Source of the DNA: Mycolicibacterium iranicum
GTDB lineage: Bacteria; Actinomycetota; Actinomycetes; Mycobacteriales; Mycobacteriaceae
Reading direction: 5' to 3'
DNA length: 64,000 bases
NCBI RefSeq assembly: GCF_001650495.1
Contig: NZ_LWCS01000043.1
Coordinates: 1 to 64,000, forward strand
Below the pieces are notes generated by a model. It did no database searches, was not told the DNA's origin, and saw nothing but the letters and a program-made list of their open reading frames with translations. Positions within the stretch are counted from its first letter, which is position 1. Each line of letters starts with the position of its first letter. A program made the translations under genes and the position numbers. This document shows positions 27,721-33,849 of this stretch, piece after piece.

Positions 27721-27765
27721 GGCCGGCTCCTTCCGCGAACTACACGTTCACGTATATTTACACCA

Positions 27766-28680
27766 TCACTCCTCGTCCGTGCTGCCGGTCGGCTCCTGAG
27801 CCGCCACAACAGTCCGTCGGCGGGTCGCTCTGACGATCCCGAATACGACCACGCCCACGACGGCCACCACGCCGAACCACGGCAGCATCAGCCCCAGGAG
27901 CAGCACCGCGCCGCTTGCCACCGCGACCAGCGCATCCCAACCGCGCTCGACCTGGCCGAGAAACCCTTCGTACTCCTTGGGCGCAGGCCCACCGACGGTC
28001 TCGGCGTAGAAGCTGACGTCGACCGTGCTGTAAGCGACCTGGTCGCCGAGCGCCTCGCGCTGCGCCCGCAGGCTGTCCAGTTCGGCCTGCCGCTGCGACA
28101 GCGCATTCTCCGCAGTGATCAACGCTTCGGGGTCGCCGGCGTCGCGCATGATCGCCAACAGGCGGTCGACTGAGGTCTGAAGGGCTTTGATTCGGGCATC
28201 GAGATCCACCCGCTGTGCCGTGACGTCCTCGGCTGTGGTCGACGCCGTCTCGACCGTGCCGAGGGTCTTGAGCTCGCGGACCACCTCGTCGAGTTGGGCC
28301 GCGGGAACCCGCAACACCACCGATGTGATCGCCCGTCCGGTGCCCGATCCTGCGTCTTCGGAGCGGCTGTCGACCCGGCCGTCCGCCTTCTCCACCATGA
28401 CGGCGGCCTCGTCGGCAGCTTTGGACGGATCGGGCACGGTCATCGTCACCGACGCCGTCCTGACGACGTCCCGCTTCTCCTCCGGCGGCGCTTGCGGCGG
28501 CCCGAATTCCGGGGCGGTACCGGTAACCGAATCCGCCACGCCGCCCGCACCCTCGGACGGCATCACGGGCGCGGCGGGCACCTCATTGCGTGGTGCATCT
28601 GCTCCGGCGCAGCCGGTCACGATTCCCAGCGCCGCGACACCGGCGAGCGCCAACGCCATCGCGCGAGATACCTGGTTCAT
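27766..28680 (-). CDS. DUF4349 lipoprotein
   Basis: A 304-residue predicted lipoprotein. The signal peptide MNQVSRAMALALAGVAALG ends in a lipobox VTGC. The core has RTASVTMTVPDPSKAADEAA and a coiled coil around RVDLDARIKALQTSVDRLLA and LSQRQAELDSLRAQREALGD, as in DUF4349 proteins. A C-terminal transmembrane segment (GLMLPWFGVVAVVGVVVFGI) precedes a basic tail, so it may be anchored at both ends. ATG 28680 is chosen because it directly begins the signal peptide; the frame is open upstream. Function is unknown. It is 45 nt upstream of the thiolase. Confidence 0.83.
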   Translation of the reverse strand: MNQVSRAMALALAGVAALGIVTGCAGADAPRNEVPAAPVMPSEGAGGVADSVTGTAPEFGPPQAPPEEKRDVVRTASVTMTVPDPSKAADEAAVMVEKADGRVDSRSEDAGSGTGRAITSVVLRVPAAQLDEVVRELKTLGTVETASTTAEDVTAQRVDLDARIKALQTSVDRLLAIMRDAGDPEALITAENALSQRQAELDSLRAQREALGDQVAYSTVDVSFYAETVGGPAPKEYEGFLGQVERGWDALVAVASGAVLLLGLMLPWFGVVAVVGVVVFGIVRATRRRTVVAAQEPTGSTDEE

Positions 28681-28910
28681 GATCAAAATGTACTGAAAGG
28701 CAACAGGGCTGCGCTTCACCCCGAATTGTCCGTTTGCCGACCGCGTCAATAACACTCCGTGCCCGCCATGCCAATCTGCGACGATTCTATTGATGACCAT
28801 CACGTCCTGGTGTTAATCTGACGATCTCCCGGACAGCGCAGATGATGCCCGAGAGCGCGCCAGAAACGTTGCTATGCAAGTAGTTTCACGCCGCATCTAA
28901 AAGGAGCGTC

Positions 28911-29744
28911 ATGAGCACTGCCGCCGAAAGGGCCGCCCAGCTCGACCTCGTGGCACGGCTGAAGTCCGCCTATCCCGAACTTCCCGACGCTCCCACTCCG
29001 GACCTGCTCGACCATGCTCGGATCAAGGCATACCTGAAACCCGTGCACGACGTCGGTGGCGAACCCGATGCCCCGATGAAGTATGAGAACAAGCAGTACG
29101 AGGCGTGGGAAGAGCTGACGTACGTCATCTGCGAGGTGCTGGCGTGGCGCGGTATCTGGCTCTCGGAGGAACGGCGTCGGATCGGCAACGTCGACGTGGG
29201 ACGGGCCGAATATCTCGGGCTGCCGTACTACGGTCGCTGGTTGCTGGCCGTCGCCAGAATTCTCGTCGAAAAGCATCACATCGCGCTGGGCGAGCTCAGC
29301 GAACGCATGGCCGAGGTCCAGGAGCGTTACGCCGACGGCTTGAACGGTAAAAAGCCTGAGGCTCAACCGAAGTCGGAGGGCGACGGGTCCGGCGTGAAGC
29401 GCAACGCCCACCACAAGCACGCCGTCGGCAAGGGCGATCCGCAGGTCTACGCCGGCCAGGCCGGCGAACCGAGATTCCGCATCGGAGACACCGTGACCGT
29501 GCGCGATCTGCCGGTCGTCTTCTACACCCGCACCCCCGAGTACGTGCGCGGCGCAACGGGCACGATCGCCACCGTCGCCTATGAGAGTCCCGCCGCCGAG
29601 GACGAGACCTGGGATCGGTCTGACGCCAAGCCGGAATGGTTCTACGTCGTCGAATTCAACATGTCCGAGCTCTGGCACGGTTACACCGGCACGGCCACTG
29701 ACACGTTACGCACCGAACTGCCGGAGCGCTGGCTCAAATCCTGA
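28911..29744 (+). CDS. Nitrile hydratase/thiocyanate hydrolase-type beta subunit
   Basis: A 277-residue protein with the two halves of a nitrile hydratase beta subunit. The helical N-terminal half contains HDVGGEPDAPMKYENKQYEA, YYGRWLLAVARILVEKH and GELSERM. A Lys/His-rich linker (residues about 145-180) joins it to a C-terminal SH3-like barrel with FRIGDTVTVRDLPV, HTRTPEYVRG-type YTRTPEYVRG and WFYVVEFNMSELWHG. In thiocyanate hydrolase these halves are separate subunits; here they are fused as in nitrile hydratase. SD AAAGGAG precedes the ATG. The alpha subunit follows 9 nt later. Confidence 0.85.
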   Translation: MSTAAERAAQLDLVARLKSAYPELPDAPTPDLLDHARIKAYLKPVHDVGGEPDAPMKYENKQYEAWEELTYVICEVLAWRGIWLSEERRRIGNVDVGRAEYLGLPYYGRWLLAVARILVEKHHIALGELSERMAEVQERYADGLNGKKPEAQPKSEGDGSGVKRNAHHKHAVGKGDPQVYAGQAGEPRFRIGDTVTVRDLPVVFYTRTPEYVRGATGTIATVAYESPAAEDETWDRSDAKPEWFYVVEFNMSELWHGYTGTATDTLRTELPERWLKS

Positions 29745-29753
29745 GGAGATCCC

Positions 29754-30458
29754 GTGTCACATGACCACGAGCATGGCCACGACCACGACCGGACGGTCAA
29801 GCCGATGGTCGACGAAATCACCGACTTCGAGGTCCTGGAGATCGCGCTGCGGGAACTCTGCATCGAGAAGGGCATCTTCAGCGCCGAAGACCATCGCCGC
29901 TTCACCGAGTTCGCCGAACAGATCGGCCCCACTCCTGCCGCCACCCTCGTCGCCAAGGCCTGGCTGGATCCGGAGTTCAAGGCGCTGGCACTGGCAGAGC
30001 CGATGACCGCCAGCAAGGAGGTCGGTGTCGACTGGATGGAACCCACCGGGTTCGGCACGCCAAGCGATTTCACCGCGTTCGAGATCCTCGCGGACACCCC
30101 GACGCTGCACCACGTCATCGTCTGTGCCCTCTGCTCGTGCTATCCGCGCCCCATTCTCGGCAATTCGCCCGAGTGGTATCGCACGCCGAACTATCGGCGC
30201 CGGCTCGTCCGCTGGCCGCGACAGGTGCTCGCCGAGTTCGGGCTGTACCTACCCGACGACGTCGAGGTCCGGGTGCAGGATTCGAACCAGAAGCACCGGT
30301 TCATGGTGATGCCGATGCGTCCGGACGGAACCGACGGTTGGACCGAAGAGCAGTTGGCCGAGATCGTCACGCGGGACTGCCTCATCGGCGTCGCGCTGCC
30401 CAAGGCGGGAGTCACCACCAACGTCATCGTCGACACCCGGCCTGCGGTGCACCCGTGA
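29754..30458 (+). CDS. Nitrile hydratase/thiocyanate hydrolase-type alpha (metal) subunit
   Basis: A 234-residue alpha subunit. The metal site is VCALCSCYPRP, with Cys124, Cys127, Ser128 and Cys129 as the claw-setting ligands; YP after the last Cys fits the cobalt/thiocyanate-hydrolase branch better than the iron type, although Ala replaces the usual Thr or Ser after the first Cys. Two of these cysteines are oxidised to sulfinic and sulfenic acids in the family. The protein starts MSHDHEHGHDHD, a His-rich stretch that could bind Co, Ni or Zn. GTG 29754 has GAGGAG 5 nt upstream. Substrate (nitrile, thiocyanate or isonitrile-like) is not determined. Confidence 0.87.
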   Translation: MSHDHEHGHDHDRTVKPMVDEITDFEVLEIALRELCIEKGIFSAEDHRRFTEFAEQIGPTPAATLVAKAWLDPEFKALALAEPMTASKEVGVDWMEPTGFGTPSDFTAFEILADTPTLHHVIVCALCSCYPRPILGNSPEWYRTPNYRRRLVRWPRQVLAEFGLYLPDDVEVRVQDSNQKHRFMVMPMRPDGTDGWTEEQLAEIVTRDCLIGVALPKAGVTTNVIVDTRPAVHP

Positions 30459-30799
30459 CCCCGCGCCGCATCCCTGTTCTCGACGAGATCGTCGAACGGG
30501 ACCAGGTGTGGAGCCGAATGGCCGCCAAGTACGGCGTCGAGAACCCGACCCCTCCGTGGAAGACCAGCCTCGATGGGCTGTGCGACGCCCTGGACCGTTC
30601 CGCCTGCGCTGCGGACCTGCCCGATTTCAAGCAGCGGCGCGACGAGGAAGACGATCTGTCGGCCACGTTGTACGCCGAATTGCCTTATCCCGAAAGCCAA
30701 CTCGTGGCGCTCGCGCACTCTCTGCTGGCACGCGGGGTGATCGACGAAGAGCAGTTGCGGGAGCGGCTACAGAGTGTGCGCGCCCGCCTGGAGGCCTAG
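30455..30799 (+). CDS. Nitrile hydratase accessory/third subunit
   Basis: A 114-residue protein starting VTPRRIPVLDEIVERDQVW. Its C-terminal half (YPESQLVALAHSLLARGVID then EEQLRERL) is similar to the helical part of nitrile hydratase beta subunits and to P14K-type activators. GTGA overlap with the alpha-subunit stop makes the start secure. It may be a metallochaperone exchanging with the beta subunit, or a permanent third subunit as in toyocamycin nitrile hydratase and thiocyanate hydrolase. I cannot decide between these. Confidence 0.72.
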   Translation: MTPRRIPVLDEIVERDQVWSRMAAKYGVENPTPPWKTSLDGLCDALDRSACAADLPDFKQRRDEEDDLSATLYAELPYPESQLVALAHSLLARGVIDEEQLRERLQSVRARLEA

Positions 30800-30811
30800 C
30801 TCATTCCGGGC

Positions 30812-31396
30812 TCATTCCGGCAGCAGGATGGCCCGGATCAACGGCGTCAGGAAGGCGATCACCTCGTCGGCCGTCATTGCCGCCAGCGGCCCGTCCGCCA
30901 GAACATACCGGCTGAACGTCACTCCGATCAGCAACGCGCCCAGTAGATCTCCCCTCTGCTCGCGGTCAGCAGCGTCGAATCCAGCCAGGTAGGCGTCGGC
31001 CGGTTGCATGCGCATCGCGCGAAGTAGTTGCTTCGCGACGTCGATATCGGCCGCGCTGCGGATCAGCGCGATGAAGGGATCCTGTGAGCCGTCTTCCTCG
31101 ATGCGCTCGACATAGTCGCGAGCGATGCGCACGGGCAGGTCTGACATGTCTACGGTGACGTCAGCCGGTATCCGTCGACCATCCAGCAGGCAGCTGACGA
31201 ACAGCTGTTCCTTGGTCTCGAAGTGCCGCACGACCAGCCCGTGGGTGACCCCGGCCCGTCTCGCGATCTCGCGAATCGTGCCCAGCGCGTAGCCCCGCTC
31301 ACCGAAGACTTCCCGCGCCGCGGTCAGGATGGCCGCGCGATGCGCTTCCGGGTTGCGGATGCGCTTGCGCGTCCCGGGTTCCGGCGGGTTCGGCAT
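30812..31396 (-). CDS. TetR-family regulator
   Basis: A TetR protein of about 194 residues with the HTH region LGTIREIARRAGVTHGLVVR followed by HFETKEQLF. The C-terminal domain includes DPFIALIRSAADIDVAKQLL. I placed the start at ATG 31396 because a palindrome at 31402-31421 would otherwise be inside the gene; GTG 31426 is the alternative and adds 10 residues. The gene is divergent from the alcohol dehydrogenase and convergent with the nitrile hydratase operon. Confidence 0.85.
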   Translation of the reverse strand: MPNPPEPGTRKRIRNPEAHRAAILTAAREVFGERGYALGTIREIARRAGVTHGLVVRHFETKEQLFVSCLLDGRRIPADVTVDMSDLPVRIARDYVERIEEDGSQDPFIALIRSAADIDVAKQLLRAMRMQPADAYLAGFDAADREQRGDLLGALLIGVTFSRYVLADGPLAAMTADEVIAFLTPLIRAILLPE

Positions 31397-31401
31397 CCCC
31401 T

Positions 31402-31421
31402 TAATGTACAGCTGGACATTA
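31402..31421. promoter_or_regulatory. Operator-like palindrome, site 1
   Basis: TAATGTACAGCTGGACATTA has 10-bp arms with a single mismatch around the centre AGCT. It lies just upstream of the tetR start and between divergent genes, as expected for an autoregulatory TetR operator. Confidence 0.55.
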
Positions 31422-31445
31422 GCCACCGACCAGGCCTACGGTGGC

Positions 31446-31465
31446 TAGTAACCACTTGGCCATTA
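31446..31465. promoter_or_regulatory. Operator-like site 2 (degenerate copy)
   Basis: TAGTAACCACTTGGCCATTA matches site 1 at 13 of 20 positions, mainly in the right half, and starts exactly 44 bp downstream. It lies 13 nt before the dehydrogenase start, overlapping its probable promoter. Confidence 0.35.
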
Positions 31466-31478
31466 AGGAGGAGGATTC

Positions 31479-32494
31479 GTGACCGTCACTGCATACGCTG
31501 CGCAGACAGCGCGGGCTGACCTCACGCCCTACGATTACGAACCCGCTGACCTGGGCCCGCTGGAAGTCGACGTCGACGTGACGCACTGCGGGATCTGCCA
31601 CACCGATATCGGGATGATCGACAACGACTGGGGCTACTCGCAGTTCCCGGTCGTGGCCGGGCACGAGGCTGTCGGCGTAGTCTCGGCCGTCGGCTCAGCC
31701 GTCGACCCCGAACACCTGCGCGTCGGACAGCGCGTCGGGGTCGGCGCCATCGCCGGCACATGCATGAGCTGCGAATTCTGCCTCGCCGGCCGGCAGCAAC
31801 TCTGCCCTGCCCGGGACGACACCGTGCTGCGCGGTCACCGCGGCGGCTTCGCGTCCTCGGTGCGGGCCAGCGACTGGCGGTTCGCCTACCCCATCCCGGA
31901 TGTCATCTCCTCCGAGCATGCCGGGCCGCTGTTGTGCGCAGGCGTCACCGTGTTCGCCCCACTGGTCCGTCACGGCGTCAGCCCGACGGACCGGGTGGGC
32001 ATCGTCGGCATCGGCGGACTGGGACACCTCGCGATCCAGTTCGCCCACGCGTGGGGTTGTGACGTCACCGCGATCTCCACGTCCGCACGGAAGCGAGACG
32101 AGGCGATCGAGCTGGGCGCCGACAACTTCATCGCCACCCGGAATACCGACGAATTAGCCCAGGCTGCAGGACGTTTCGACTTCATCCTGTCGACAGTCTC
32201 AGCAGCATCCTGTGGGACGATTACCTTGCCGCGCTGAAACCCCGGGGAACGCTGAGCGTCGTCGGAGTTCCCGATGCCACGATGCAGATAGGACCGTTCG
32301 AGCTCCTGCCGGCCGCCAAGACCATCTCCGGCGGCGTCCCCGCATCGCGTCAGGAGACCGTCCAGATGCTGGACTTCGTTGCACGCACCGGCATCCGGCC
32401 AATGGTGCAGACCTACCCGATGTCGGAGATCAACGAGGCTGTGGCGCAGGTGCGTTCAGGCCGGGCGCACTACCGTGCGGTGGTGACGACCTAG
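31479..32494 (+). pseudogene. Zinc-dependent alcohol dehydrogenase broken by a frameshift
   Basis: The first 240 codons encode a zinc alcohol dehydrogenase of the cinnamyl-alcohol type: HCGICHTDI, GHEAVGVV, the structural-zinc cysteines in CMSCEFCLAGRQQLC, and the NAD(P) motif GIGGLGHLAIQFA. After FDFILSTVS the frame runs into a stop at 32235-32237. The rest (SSILWDDYLAALKPRGTLSV, then QIGPFELLPAAKTISGG to HYRAVVTT) continues in the frame two bases on. One missing base near 32198-32204 explains this. It is a recent mutation or a sequencing error, because everything else is intact. The intact protein would have about 338 residues. Its end overlaps the convergent DAHP synthase gene by 39 bp. 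Confidence 0.85.
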
Positions 32495-33532
32495 CTCGCG
32501 CAACACCAGATCCGTCGCGCCCCAGTCCATGCACTTGTCGGTGACCGACTGCCCGTAGACCAGCGGCCGGGACTCCGGCGCCTGCGCTCCGGCGACCAGG
32601 AAGCTCTCCAGCATCACGCCACTGACCGGCAGGCCGTCGCGCACCAGCTGCGCGACGTCCAGCGCCACCTGCGCCTGACGGATATGGTCCTTCCCCGAAT
32701 TGGCGTGGCTGCAATCGATCACGACACGGCCGGGCAGACCGGCCTTGGTCAACTTCGCCGCCGCCGCGGTGACCGACTCGGCGTCGCAGTTGGGTCCGTC
32801 GGTGCCACCGCGCAGGATGACGTGGCAATCCTCGTTGCCGGTGGTGCTCACGAGCGCGCCGCGGCCCAGATCGTTCATCCCGAAGAAGACGTGCGGCGCG
32901 GCAGCCGCTTTGACGCCGTCGACGGCCACTTGGATGTTGCCGTCGGTGCCGTTCTTGAATCCGACGGGCATCGACAAACCCGACGCCAGCTGGCGGTGCA
33001 CCTGAGACTCGGTGGTGCGGGCGCCGATCGCGCCCCACGCCACCGCATCCGCGATGTACTGCGGGCTGGTGGGTTCCAGGAACTCGCATCCGACGGGCAG
33101 GCCGATGTCGATGATGTCGAGCAGAAGCCGGCGGGCGATGCGCAGGCCGCGGGCGACGTCGAATGTGCCGTCCATGCCCGGGTCGTTGATGAGACCCTTC
33201 CAGCCGATCGTGGTGCGCGGCTTCTCGAAGTACACCCGCATGACCACTTTCAGCCGGTCACTGAGCTCGTCGGCGACCTGGACGAGACGGCTCGCGTACT
33301 CGAGCGCCGCCGCAGGATCATGCACCGAGCACGGTCCGACGACGACCAGCAGCCGGTCGTCGCGGCCGGCGAGGATGTCGGCGATCTCGTCGCGGTCGCG
33401 GGCCACCCGCTCCGTGCGACGCGCCCCGAGCGGGAACTCGGCCAGGACCGCATGCGGGCTGGGGATGTCGCTGAAGCTGCGGATACGCCGATCGGACGTG
33501 GTTTCCGGGGTGGCGATCTGCGCCATGTTCAC
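32456..33532 (-). CDS. 3-deoxy-7-phosphoheptulonate (DAHP) synthase, type I
   Basis: A 358-residue type I (AroF/AroG/AroH family) DAHP synthase that condenses phosphoenolpyruvate and erythrose 4-phosphate, the first step of the shikimate pathway. Motifs are VVGPCSVHDP, MRVYFEKPRTTIGWKGLIND and VIDCSHANSGKDH. M. tuberculosis relies on an unrelated type II enzyme, so this is an additional or alternative isoenzyme. Starting GTG 33532 has AAAGG 7 nt upstream. The 180-nt leader contains a peptide rich in aromatic codons, a terminator and alternative stems, so expression is probably controlled by aromatic amino acids. Confidence 0.93.
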   Translation of the reverse strand: MNMAQIATPETTSDRRIRSFSDIPSPHAVLAEFPLGARRTERVARDRDEIADILAGRDDRLLVVVGPCSVHDPAAALEYASRLVQVADELSDRLKVVMRVYFEKPRTTIGWKGLINDPGMDGTFDVARGLRIARRLLLDIIDIGLPVGCEFLEPTSPQYIADAVAWGAIGARTTESQVHRQLASGLSMPVGFKNGTDGNIQVAVDGVKAAAAPHVFFGMNDLGRGALVSTTGNEDCHVILRGGTDGPNCDAESVTAAAAKLTKAGLPGRVVIDCSHANSGKDHIRQAQVALDVAQLVRDGLPVSGVMLESFLVAGAQAPESRPLVYGQSVTDKCMDWGATDLVLRELGRHHRTVVRPA

Positions 33533-33534
33533 GA

Positions 33535-33578
33535 GGGTGCCTTTCTGGTTCGGGCACCTGCCTGCGAATCCGGTGCCC
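33535..33578 (-). promoter_or_regulatory. Alternative stems around the DAHP synthase ribosome-binding site
   Basis: Three complementary segments lie in the RNA: A GGGCACC (33578-33572), B GGTGCCC (33558-33552) and C GGCACCC (33541-33535). B can pair fully with A or over six bases with C. C overlaps the SD AAAGG and ends 2 nt before the GTG. A:B pairing would leave the SD open and B:C pairing would hide it. No ligand or trigger is visible. Confidence 0.45.
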
Positions 33579-33585
33579 CTTGAAT

Positions 33586-33616
33586 GACAAAAGGCAGCGA
33601 CCTGATGGTCACTGCC
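33586..33616 (-). terminator. Intrinsic terminator in the DAHP synthase leader (attenuator)
   Basis: On the minus strand GGCAGTGACC, loop ATCA, then GGTCGCTGCC form a 10-bp stem with one G-U pair, followed by TTTTGTC. It sits between the leader peptide and the structural gene, where it can abort transcription. Confidence 0.7.
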
Positions 33617-33618
33617 TG

Positions 33619-33684
33619 GGCTCCGGGTGGATGCGTTGCTTAGCGCTGCGCTTTATCGGCTCCGCCCGGAGCCTCGATAAAGCG
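33619..33684 (-). promoter_or_regulatory. Leader hairpin and competing pairing (attenuation region)
   Basis: A long hairpin at 33684-33649 pairs CGCTTTATC and GGCTCC with GGAGCC and GATAAAGCG, leaving a 2-nt bulge and a GGGC loop. Its 5' arm contains the Arg-Phe codons of the leader peptide. An alternative pairs GGCTCCGGGCGG (33673-33662) with CCACCCGGAGCC (33630-33619) at 11 of 12 positions, next to the terminator. A ribosome stalled at the Tyr-Trp-Arg-Phe codons would cover the first arm and shift the balance. The exact switching cannot be settled without folding. Confidence 0.6.
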
Positions 33685-33714
33685 CCAATAGCCGGCGCAC
33701 ACGCGGATGTTCAC
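33640..33714 (-). CDS. Leader peptide with Tyr-Trp-Arg-Phe upstream of DAHP synthase
   Basis: A 24-codon reading frame, MNIRVCAGYWRFIEAPGG then ADKAQR, with TAA at 33642-33640. AGGA stands 7 nt upstream of the GTG. The three aromatic amino acids, the end products of the shikimate pathway, occur within four codons (residues 9, 10 and 12), immediately before and within the 5' arm of the leader hairpin. This is the layout of a ribosome-mediated attenuator. It is too short to be a likely functional protein. Confidence 0.7.
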   Translation of the reverse strand: MNIRVCAGYWRFIEAPGGADKAQR

Positions 33715-33849
33715 GAGCGCATCCTAACCCGATATCCGCACACAACTGAAATGGCCAGCACCGCCGAGGACCTTCGCAGGCGACTTGCCCAATGTCGCTA
33801 ACGACGGCCGAGTCGCCGAGTACGCTCCAATCGCTGAGAGGTGATTCTG

